Shown here: piece by piece, positions 1 to 3,845 of the stretch
Numbering within the stretch: position 1 is the stretch's first letter
Layout of the letters: each line of letters starts with the position of its first letter
NCBI GenBank assembly: GCA_017550765.1
Contig: JAFZOC010000267.1
Location: 1-5,161 of the forward strand
Length of the DNA: 5,161 nt
Reading direction: 5' to 3'
DNA from: Oscillospiraceae bacterium
Lineage (GTDB): Bacteria; Bacillota_A; Clostridia; Oscillospirales; Oscillospiraceae
Made by a program: the position numbers and the translations under genes
The notes under the pieces: model-generated
The model's database searches: none
Seen by the model: the letters and a program-made list of their open reading frames with translations, nothing else
Told to the model about the DNA's origin: nothing

Positions 1-765
1 GAGGCCATGTCCGCGCTGTACCGGATGGCTTTCTCCGAGCATAAGCAGATCCATGTGGACGCCGGCGACCGGATCATCATCTCGGCCTCCGCGATCCCCG
101 GGAACGAGACCATGATCAGCCGCGTCATCGACGAGCTGTTCCATAAGGGTGCGGAGGTCATCTATGACCGCCATACCGACCTGCACGTCTCCGGCCACGC
201 CTCCCAGGAGGAGCAGAAGATGATGCTTGCTCTGGTAAGGCCCAAGTATTTCATCCCTGTCCACGGCGAATACCGCATGCTGGTCAAGCATGCCGAGATC
301 GGCAAGGAGATGGGCGTCGCGCCGAAGAACGTGATCGTTGCGGAGAACGGGAACGTCATCGAGATCGGCAAGAAGGGCATCCGCTGCGAAGAGACGGTCC
401 CCTCCGGCGCGGTGCTCCTGGACGGCGGCGATGGCGCCGGCGAGGTGGGCAGCGCCGTGCTGCGCGACCGGCGAAAACTGGCGGAAGACGGCATGATCGT
501 GGTGGTCCTGCCCTATTCGTCCTACGACCATCGCCTGATGGCAGATCCCGAGATCGTCACCCGCGGCTTCATCTACGTGAAAGAAGCGGAAGCCCTCATG
601 GGAGAGCTCAAACAGGTGGTCCTGGAGGCCGTGGACGCCTGCGCCGCCAAACACGTCTACGACTGGTCGACGATCAAGACCAGAGTCAAGAACGATCTGG
701 CAGGCTACCTGTACAAGACGACCCACCGCAGCCCCATGATCCTCCCCGTGATCACAGAGCTTTGA
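1..765 (+). CDS. rnj: Ribonuclease J, C-terminal half (5' end outside window)
   Basis: This is the C-terminal 254 residues of a metallo-beta-lactamase/beta-CASP ribonuclease of the RNase J family. These enzymes combine 5'-3' exonuclease and endonuclease activity and act in mRNA turnover and rRNA maturation in the cytoplasm. The frame is open from base 1, so the ATG at 7 is an internal methionine (family motif PMSAL, here AMSAL) and not the start. Counting from the first codon in the window, SASAIPGNE lies near residues 28-36. The beta-CASP histidine motif HVSGHA is at 62-67 and PVHGEYR at 86-92; both carry metal or phosphate-binding histidines in characterised RNase J. The C-terminal domain follows and ends in the typical RSPMILPVITEL tail, so the 3' end is intact. 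Family members are about 550 residues, so roughly the first 300, with the HxHxDH metal site, are missing here. Whether it is J1 or J2 cannot be told; the symbol is generic. Confidence 0.95.
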   Translation, partial: EAMSALYRMAFSEHKQIHVDAGDRIIISASAIPGNETMISRVIDELFHKGAEVIYDRHTDLHVSGHASQEEQKMMLALVRPKYFIPVHGEYRMLVKHAEIGKEMGVAPKNVIVAENGNVIEIGKKGIRCEETVPSGAVLLDGGDGAGEVGSAVLRDRRKLAEDGMIVVVLPYSSYDHRLMADPEIVTRGFIYVKEAEALMGELKQVVLEAVDACAAKHVYDWSTIKTRVKNDLAGYLYKTTHRSPMILPVITEL

Positions 766-783
766 GACGCAGCGGAGGCGTCT
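765..783 (+). other. Small hairpin between rnj and the ArsC-like gene
   Basis: The arms AGACGC (765-770) and GCGTCT (778-783) pair perfectly around a 7-base loop, starting on the last base of the rnj stop codon. No T-run follows, so it is not a convincing terminator. It may be a processing or stabilising stem in a shared rnj-arsC-like transcript, and no good promoter is visible in the 46-nt gap. Confidence 0.3.
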
Positions 784-811
784 ACGACACACCGAGCCGG
801 GAGGCGAGCAG

Positions 812-1144
812 ATGAACATCCAGATCTTCGGCAAGTCCAAGTGTTTCGACACCAAAAAGGCCGAGCGATGGTTCAAAGAGCGCAGGATCAAGTATCAGTA
901 TATCGACCTGCTGCGCTACGGCATGAGCAGGGGAGAGCTGAACGCGGTCAAGAACGCGGTCGGCCTGGACGCGCTGGTGGACGAGACCGACCAGGACTAC
1001 CCGCTCTTTCAGTATCTGGCCTCCACGGAGGCAAAGATGGAAAAGCTCTTCGAGATCCCCGAGCTCATCCGGACCCCGGTGGTCCGCAACGGGAAGCAGG
1101 CGACGGTGGGCTACTGCCCCGAGGTCTGGAAGACCTGGGGATGA
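812..1144 (+). CDS. ArsC/Spx-family thioredoxin-fold protein (arsenate reductase-like)
   Basis: A 110-residue protein of the ArsC/Spx/YffB family. It has the N-terminal strand MNIQIFG, then the redox Cys11 in a K-C-F-D-T-K-K context, then the helix AERWFKERRIKYQYIDLL. The C-terminal part has R87-T88-P89, matching the conserved Arg and cis-Pro of ArsC proteins, and ends GYCPEVWKTW. Length fits the family (110-140 residues). It has CxxT at the active site and not the CxxC of Spx, which favours a reductase-like or uncharacterised branch over an RNA-polymerase-binding Spx. The only other cysteine is Cys102, a possible resolving partner. A GGGAGG ribosome binding site at 799-804 lies 7 nt before the ATG and fixes the start. 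It sits 46 nt after rnj on the same strand and is probably cotranscribed. No ars operon genes are nearby, so an arsenate role is not supported by context. Confidence 0.85.
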   Translation: MNIQIFGKSKCFDTKKAERWFKERRIKYQYIDLLRYGMSRGELNAVKNAVGLDALVDETDQDYPLFQYLASTEAKMEKLFEIPELIRTPVVRNGKQATVGYCPEVWKTWG

Positions 1145-1159
1145 GTCCGGACACAGAGG

Positions 1160-1192
1160 AAGGAGGCGCTCTGAATGGGGAGACGCCTCCTT
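1160..1192 (+). other. Hairpin just after the ArsC-like gene
   Basis: The arms AAGGAGGCG (1160-1168) and CGCCTCCTT (1184-1192) are exact complements around a 15-base loop. Pairing can continue outward, CACAGA with TCTGTG, if three bases are bulged. It begins 15 nt after the stop codon, where a terminator would be expected, but the following bases (CTGTGCTG) give no U-tract. It may be a 3'-end stabilising stem or a degenerate terminator. Confidence 0.45.
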
Positions 1193-1314
1193 CTGTGCTG
1201 TATAGAGGCCGATGGGGCGTCAGGAGCCCCGAAAGGCCAGAGCGGCGCGCTCGTGCGGCACAGGCTCCGACAGGTCTCCGGAACAGGGAGCTGCGGACCG
1301 GTGAAAGGCGAAAG

Positions 1315-1352
1315 AAGAAGATGCCCTGCGCATCTTCTTGCGCAGGGCATCT
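1315..1352. other. Overlapping, mutually exclusive hairpins
   Basis: Two perfect stems share sequence. Stem A pairs 1315-1324 (AAGAAGATGC) with 1330-1339 (GCATCTTCTT) around a 5-base loop. Stem B pairs 1319-1331 (AGATGCCCTGCGC) with 1340-1352 (GCGCAGGGCATCT) around an 8-base loop. Because 1319-1324 and 1330-1331 are used in both, only one can form at a time, a layout like an attenuator or antiterminator. Read leftward, stem B is followed by CTTCTTCTTTC, a weak pyrimidine-rich tail that could make it a leftward terminator; read rightward there is no U-tract. No function is shown. Confidence 0.5.
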
Positions 1353-1358
1353 CGAGAC

Positions 1359-1556
1359 TGTCAAAAAACCTCGCTGTAGCGTCAGATGACAGAGCAGCGG
1401 GGGAGCTCGAGGGGGCAAGGCCCGCCTCGGATCGGATAGCCCGCCGCTCGAAAAGCCTTGTTTTGCAAGGCTTTTCGAAAACAGCATTTTGTGTACGACC
1501 AAAATGCTCGGCGGGAAAGCGCAGTCAAAAGAGTCCCCCAAGGGGACTTTTTGACA
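1359..1556. repeat. 198-bp foldback segment with 9-bp inverted ends (MITE-like or structured RNA)
   Basis: The segment begins with TGTCAAAAA (1359-1367) and ends with its exact reverse complement TTTTTGACA (1548-1556). Inside are small GTCA/TGAC pairing at 1381-1390, a stem 1408-1415/1421-1429 with one bulged base, and a branched unit. In that unit CCCGCCG (1440-1446) pairs with CGGCGGG (1509-1515) and encloses two perfect hairpins, 1448-1460/1466-1478 (13 bp) and 1483-1491/1500-1508 (9 bp), giving a three-way junction. A last hairpin (1524-1555) competes with the closing stem. No coding frame of quality is present. It could be a small non-autonomous mobile repeat or a structured RNA; no target-site duplication is evident at its edges. 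Confidence 0.45.
1524..1555. terminator. Probable bidirectional terminator-like hairpin
   Basis: The arms 1524-1538 and 1542-1555 pair over 14 bp with one bulged G (1531) around a 3-base loop. The GC core is AGTCCCC/GGGGACT, flanked by an A-run on the left and a T-run on the right. That gives a U-rich tail after the core in both directions: TTTTT rightward and CTCTTTTG leftward. It is the best leftward terminator candidate for the ABC operon in the convergent region, although it lies about 250 nt past that operon's stop codon. Confidence 0.5.
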
Positions 1557-1562
1557 AGCTGT

Positions 1563-1605
1563 GCAAGAGCCTATCCCCGTTCTGGGGATAGGCTCTTGCT
1601 TTTTT
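1563..1605 (+). terminator. Strong intrinsic terminator (rightward)
   Basis: A perfect 16-bp stem pairs 1563-1578 (GCAAGAGCCTATCCCC) with 1584-1599 around a 5-base loop (GTTCT) and is followed directly by six T (1600-1605). This is a textbook Rho-independent terminator for rightward transcription. The nearest upstream rightward gene is the ArsC-like one, whose stop codon is about 420 nt away. It would therefore end either a very long 3' untranslated region or a separate small RNA made from 1145-1605. Leftward there is no U-tract after the stem. Confidence 0.88.
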
Positions 1606-1644
1606 GCGCCCGCCTTCCGCCCCTTGGCGCGCGGGACAGGGCGT

Positions 1645-1665
1645 CATCCCGCAGCGGCGGGGATG
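1645..1665. other. Small GC-rich hairpin
   Basis: CATCCCGC (1645-1652) pairs with GCGGGGATG (1657-1665) with one bulged G around a 4-base loop. There is no T-run on either side. It lies between the strong terminator and the long hairpin at 1684-1807. Confidence 0.3.
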
Positions 1666-1683
1666 GGGCGTGGGCCCGCGGTC

Positions 1684-1807
1684 ATACGATCGACCAATAA
1701 GACGGAGAGAAAGATCTCGAGGTGGATCTGCGCCAGGCAAGGCCGATAACGAAGCATGGCACAGATCCGGCCGAAAGATCTCAAGCTGTTCTGTTGGTCG
1801 ATCGTAT
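1684..1807. repeat. 124-bp long imperfect hairpin with 14-bp perfect inverted ends
   Basis: ATACGATCGACCAA (1684-1697) and its exact complement TTGGTCGATCGTAT (1794-1807) bound the segment. Inner pairings are in register: AGATCT at 1712-1717 with AGATCT at 1776-1781, GGATCTG (1724-1730) with CAGATCC (1762-1768), and GCCA (1732-1735) with TGGC (1757-1760). The whole unit can thus fold into one long rod with internal loops. The decamer GAAAGATCTC also occurs twice in direct orientation (1709-1718, 1773-1782). The right arm ends on the last base of the permease stop codon. No U-tract follows leftward, so it is not a standard terminator. A small foldback element or an mRNA-end stabilising structure are both possible. 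Confidence 0.6.
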
Positions 1808-2460
1808 CAGAGGTCGATCTGCGCGAAGCGACGCTCTGCGCGCTTCTCCGAGAGCAGGGTGACCGCGACGCAGAGCAGCAGCGTCAGGGCCAGCACGGTC
1901 CACTGCAGGCCCATGCGCTCGCCGCCGGGAGCGTGCAGGAAACGCAGGGCGGGGATGTGGTGCAGCGTCTCCGCCACGCCGATCGTCAGCATCGAAGCGA
2001 CGATGAAGAAGACGAAGGGCTTGCCGATCTTGTAGGCGGTCCTGAAGAAGCCCCCGACGAAGATCGCGTTGAACAGCGTGAAGATCCAGGCCGCGAAGGC
2101 CAGGAACACCGGGTTGGGGCTCATCATCACGTTGGTCTCGTAGACCGGGGAGCGGGAGAAGACGGTCATGCGCAGGGCGGTGAAGCCGGCCATCAGGATC
2201 AGGTCCAGCAGCTCGAAGAAGCAGACGGCGATGTACTTGGCCTTCACGGCGTCCCCCTTGCGCACGGGCAGCAGGGTGGTGTACAGGATGTCGCTGGACT
2301 CCCGGGCGGCCTGGAAGGACTGGAACAGGCCCAGGCAGAGGAAGAAGCAGCCCATCAGGATGGGATAGCCGGGGATCATGACCATGGCGGAGAAGGCCAG
2401 GAACAGCCAGGCCAGGGGAGAGGTGGCGAGCCGCAGTTCCTTCTCAAGCAAGTTTTTCAT
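1807..2460 (-). CDS. ABC-2 type transporter permease, third gene of operon
   Basis: A 217-residue integral membrane protein of the ABC-2 permease superfamily, the compact clostridial type that pairs with a YtrB/BcrA-like ATPase. About six hydrophobic segments are visible, near residues 16-30, 33-50, 76-96, 117-139, 148-166 and 186-203. Between segments 2 and 3 is ILYTTLLPVRKGDAVKAKYI (58-77), which matches the 'LPV.R...V..KY' cytoplasmic loop typical of these permeases. The C-terminus AERRFAQIDL resembles the usual short amphipathic tail, so the gene looks complete. Two copies, or one with another permease, would form the membrane channel. The ribosome binding site AAGGAGGA (2466-2473) lies 5 nt before the ATG. 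The start overlaps the ATPase gene by 17 nt, implying translational coupling. The substrate is unknown; a peptide antibiotic, lipid or other amphiphile are typical guesses for the family. Confidence 0.88.
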   Translation of the reverse strand: MKNLLEKELRLATSPLAWLFLAFSAMVMIPGYPILMGCFFLCLGLFQSFQAARESSDILYTTLLPVRKGDAVKAKYIAVCFFELLDLILMAGFTALRMTVFSRSPVYETNVMMSPNPVFLAFAAWIFTLFNAIFVGGFFRTAYKIGKPFVFFIVASMLTIGVAETLHHIPALRFLHAPGGERMGLQWTVLALTLLLCVAVTLLSEKRAERRFAQIDL

Positions 2461-3187
2461 GGAAGTCCTCCTTCTCGTAGTGGAGCATGATCTCCTCCAG
2501 CGTGCTGCCGATGCCCGCCTCCCGGCAGGCGGCCACGTAGGACGCCATGGGCTGGGACGCCAGGACCTGGCCCTTGCGGATGTAGGTGATGGCGTCGGCG
2601 CACTTGTCCAGGTCCGAGGTGATGTGGGTGGAGAAGAGGATGGAGATCCCCTTGTCCCGCAGCACCTGGAAGATCTCCAGCACCTCGTCCCGGGAGACCG
2701 GGTCCAGGCCGCTGGTGGGCTCGTCCAGGATCAGCAGCTCCGCCCGGTGGGACAGGGCGATGCACAGGGAGAGCTTCACCTTCATGCCCTCGCTGAGCTG
2801 AGAGGGGCTCTTCTCCTCGTCCAGCTCGAAGGCCGCCATGTATCTGCGGTAGGCCTCCTCGTCCCAGTCAGGATAGAACTTGCGCGTCACGGCCACGAAG
2901 TCCCGGATCTTCTTCCGGGGATAGTAGCCCACCGCGCCGCCGGCGTAGCCGATGCGCCGTTTGATCTCCGTCTCGTGTGCGCGCAGGTCCTGGCCGAAGA
3001 AGCGGATCTCGCCGGCGCTGCTGTGCACCAGGCCCAGGATCGACTTGAGCGTGGTGGTCTTGCCCGCGCCGTTGCGGCCGATGAAGCCCATGATGCAGCC
3101 CCGGGGCACCGCGAAGCTCACATCTTCCAGGCGAAAGCCCGGATATTCCTTGCAGAGGCCCCTGACCTCCAGTACCAGATCAGCCAT
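2444..3187 (-). CDS. ABC transporter ATP-binding protein, second gene of operon
   Basis: A 247-residue cytoplasmic ATPase that energises the permease encoded next to it. Walker A is GRNGAGKT (37-44), Walker B is LLILDE (151-156) followed by the D-loop SGLDP (159-163), and the switch histidine is H188 in STHI. The ABC signature is LSEGM (131-135) and not LSGGQ. The Q-loop region (79-90, IGYAGGAVGYYP) lacks the usual glutamine. Both deviations are common in the YtrB/BcrA-like exporters of Bacillota. The last 60 or so residues form the family's C-terminal extension. The ATG is preceded at 9 nt by AGGAGG (3197-3202) and overlaps the end of the AbrB-type gene by 8 nt. The 17-nt overlap with the permease completes a tightly coupled operon. 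The function as an exporter ATPase is confident; the substrate is not known. Confidence 0.95.
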   Translation of the reverse strand: MADLVLEVRGLCKEYPGFRLEDVSFAVPRGCIMGFIGRNGAGKTTTLKSILGLVHSSAGEIRFFGQDLRAHETEIKRRIGYAGGAVGYYPRKKIRDFVAVTRKFYPDWDEEAYRRYMAAFELDEEKSPSQLSEGMKVKLSLCIALSHRAELLILDEPTSGLDPVSRDEVLEIFQVLRDKGISILFSTHITSDLDKCADAITYIRKGQVLASQPMASYVAACREAGIGSTLEEIMLHYEKEDFHEKLA

Positions 3188-3395
3188 CCTGCTCCGCCTC
3201 CTCGTATACGAACTTTGCCATCTTGTCGAAGGCGTGCTTCGGCGGGATGGCGATCCCCCGCTTCTCGTCGCCCAGCAGCAGCAGCGTGTCCCCCGGCCGG
3301 ATGTCGAAGAGCTCCCGGGCCTGTTTGGGGATCACGATCTGCCCTTTCTCGCCCACTGTGGCGGTCCAGGCATATCTTCCCTTGGGTCTTGGCAT
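3180..3395 (-). CDS. SpoVT/AbrB-type DNA-binding protein, first gene of operon
   Basis: A 71-residue protein with a single AbrB/MazE/SpoVT swapped-hairpin domain at about residues 10-50. The diagnostic run is GEKGQIVIPKQARELF (15-30) followed by DIRPGDTLLLLGDE (31-44). The rest is a short charged tail. Such proteins dimerise to form a beta-barrel that binds DNA and here probably control the operon they head. The start is the ATG at 3393-3395, because AAAGGAGG (3403-3410) lies 7 nt before it. An in-frame ATG at 3456-3458 lies upstream of the predicted transcription start and would add residues unlike the family. The stop codon overlaps the ATPase start. It could also be read as an antitoxin of the MazE type, but the neighbour is a transporter ATPase and no toxin is present. 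Confidence 0.88.
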   Translation of the reverse strand: MPRPKGRYAWTATVGEKGQIVIPKQARELFDIRPGDTLLLLGDEKRGIAIPPKHAFDKMAKFVYEEAEQDG

Positions 3396-3402
3396 GACAG
3401 CG

Positions 3403-3410
3403 CCTCCTTT
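3403..3410 (-). promoter_or_regulatory. Ribosome binding site deciding the AbrB-type start
   Basis: AAAGGAGG on the minus strand lies 7 nt from the ATG at 3395. It is the reason the 71-residue reading was chosen over the longer 92-residue frame. Confidence 0.88.
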
Positions 3411-3415
3411 GGTAC

Positions 3416-3433
3416 GAAAAGTATGAAAAGTAT
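3416..3433 (-). promoter_or_regulatory. Perfect 9-bp tandem duplication, candidate operator
   Basis: GAAAAGTAT occurs twice head to tail (3416-3424, 3425-3433). On the minus strand this reads ATACTTTTC twice, just downstream of the predicted transcription start and upstream of the ribosome binding site. A 9-bp period is near one helical turn, suitable for two protomers bound on one face of the DNA, and AbrB-type proteins favour AT-rich sites. The operator role is an inference. Confidence 0.45.
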
Positions 3434-3448
3434 AACTAAGCGTAACAA

Positions 3449-3477
3449 AGGATACCACAGCGGCGCGCCCTTGTCAA
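3449..3477 (-). promoter_or_regulatory. Promoter of the AbrB-ABC operon (sigma-A type)
   Basis: On the minus strand the -35 box is TTGACA (3472-3477), a full consensus match. A 17-bp spacer and the -10 box TATCCT (3449-3454, four of six) follow. Transcription would begin near 3442, giving a 5' leader of about 47 nt that contains the 9-bp duplication and the AAAGGAGG site. The promoter starts about 30 nt after the mutarotase terminator, so the two leftward units look insulated from each other. Confidence 0.78.
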
Positions 3478-3478
3478 G

Positions 3479-3512
3479 AGGCAGACGGAAAAAAACAAGG
3501 CAGACGGAAAAA
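3479..3512. repeat. 15-bp direct repeat spanning the terminator tail
   Basis: AGGCAGACGGAAAAA occurs at 3479-3493 and again at 3498-3512, period 19. Each copy supplies an A-run, so the leftward terminator at 3508-3539 has its U-tract duplicated: five U, then a second run of seven U at 3489-3495. A local tandem duplication is the simplest origin. Confidence 0.75.
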
Positions 3513-3539
3513 GCAGCCGCCGGTCTCCGGCGGCTGCTT
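3508..3539 (-). terminator. Intrinsic terminator, leftward, for the mutarotase gene
   Basis: A perfect 13-bp GC-rich stem (3511-3523 with 3527-3539) with a 3-base loop is followed, reading leftward, by a run of five T (3512-3508, two of which are also the base of the stem). A second T-run lies a little further on. It lies about 307 nt beyond the mutarotase stop codon and directly before the promoter of the next operon. Rightward there is no T-run, so it acts in one direction. Confidence 0.8.
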
Positions 3540-3548
3540 GTACGGCAG

Positions 3549-3628
3549 TGTGATGCGATGTGCGGCGGTGCGACGCGATGTGCGGCGGTGCGCTGCGATG
3601 TGCGGCGGCGTGATGCGATGTGCGGCAC
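3549..3628. repeat. Four tandem 20-bp repeats (minisatellite)
   Basis: Units at 3549-3568, 3569-3588, 3589-3608 and 3609-3628 follow each other with an exact period of 20. All share the core GCGATGTGCGGC and vary at a few positions, chiefly in the first five bases (TGTGA, TGCGA, TGCGC, CGTGA) and at the end of the last unit. The period is not a multiple of three, so the repeat does not encode a periodic peptide. It lies in the 3' untranslated region of the mutarotase transcript. Confidence 0.88.
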
Positions 3629-3845
3629 CTCCTCGGAGGCGGCGCCGTCATGCAGGCCCTCGGCGTGACGCAGGGGACGCGGATGACCGCGTCGGGCCCG
3701 AAGGGCCCTCCTGGACGTGACAGGCGGGCGGCGAGCCGGTATCCGCCCCTTTGCGGGGCGGCCCGGCGCGGCGCGCACGGGCACAAAGGCTGTCGCCCCG
3801 CTCCGGTGCGGGCACGGACATGCCGATCCGTCCGTTTTCGGCGGG

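Larger units (their letters stand above)
1145..1806. other. Long non-coding, hairpin-rich convergent intergenic region
   Basis: These 662 bases separate the rightward ArsC-like gene from the leftward ABC operon. Open frames exist on both strands but have arginine/glycine/proline-rich low-quality translations, no family resemblance and poor ribosome binding sites, and they run through the hairpins. By eye there are at least eight stem-loops: 1160-1192, 1207-1238, 1315-1352, 1408-1429, 1440-1515 (branched), 1524-1555, 1563-1599 and 1645-1665, plus the long hairpin 1684-1807. The more distinctive ones are listed separately. The small stem GGGGC/GCCCC (1214-1218/1226-1230), flanked by pairing GGCC blocks, is mentioned only here. 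Confidence 0.7.
3396..3845. other. Non-coding region between mutarotase and ABC operon
   Basis: This 450-base gap holds, from right to left, the 3' untranslated region of the mutarotase gene with several GC hairpins, four 20-bp tandem repeats, a leftward terminator and the AbrB-operon promoter. Hairpins not listed separately are GACGCGG/CCGCGTC (3676-3682/3687-3693), GGGCCC/GGGCCC (3694-3699/3703-3708, loop GAA), CCGCCCC/GGGGCGG (3743-3749/3755-3761) and CCCGC/GCGGG (3797-3801/3808-3812). None has a U-tract. Open frames across it translate the repeats into low-complexity Cys/Arg/His-rich sequence and cross the terminator, so I call no gene here. Confidence 0.65.

Noticed and set aside
762..788. 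Promoter for the ArsC-like gene (TTGAGA ... TACGAC)
   Set aside because: Spacing is only 15 bp, the -10 match is poor, and the -35 would lie in the rnj stop codon. Cotranscription with rnj is simpler.
1160..1192. Main terminator of the ArsC-like gene
   Set aside because: The stem is good but there is no U-tract; the real rightward terminator is at 1563-1605.
1065..1541. 158-codon open frame (-) overlapping the ArsC-like gene's 3' end and the hairpins
   Set aside because: Antisense shadow of GC-rich sequence, rich in Pro/Arg/Ser, no family motifs, overlaps a convincing gene on the other strand.
1175..1591. 138-codon open frame (+) across the hairpin region
   Set aside because: Its translation is low-complexity and matches no family I know. 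It has no good ribosome binding site and runs through several perfect hairpins and into the strong terminator.
1756..2490. 244-codon open frame (+) opposite the permease
   Set aside because: Translation is Gln/Glu/Gly/Asp-rich repeats typical of an antisense frame. The minus-strand frame gives a well-formed membrane protein.
2378..3397. 339-codon open frame (+) opposite the ABC ATPase and AbrB-type gene
   Set aside because: The minus-strand genes have complete Walker, signature and AbrB motifs, ribosome binding sites and a promoter. This frame is their antisense shadow, rich in Ala/Gly/Val/Leu/Arg.
3396..3458. Longer AbrB-type protein starting at 3458
   Set aside because: That ATG lies upstream of the predicted transcription start, lacks a good ribosome binding site and adds residues unlike the family; the start at 3395 has AAAGGAGG.
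3549..3628. CRISPR array
   Set aside because: The 20-bp units are directly adjacent with no spacers, and no cas genes are present.
3436..3786. Open frames in the 20-bp repeat region, both strands
   Set aside because: Apparent Cys/His/Arg patterns come from translating the tandem repeat. The frames cross the galM terminator and the next promoter.
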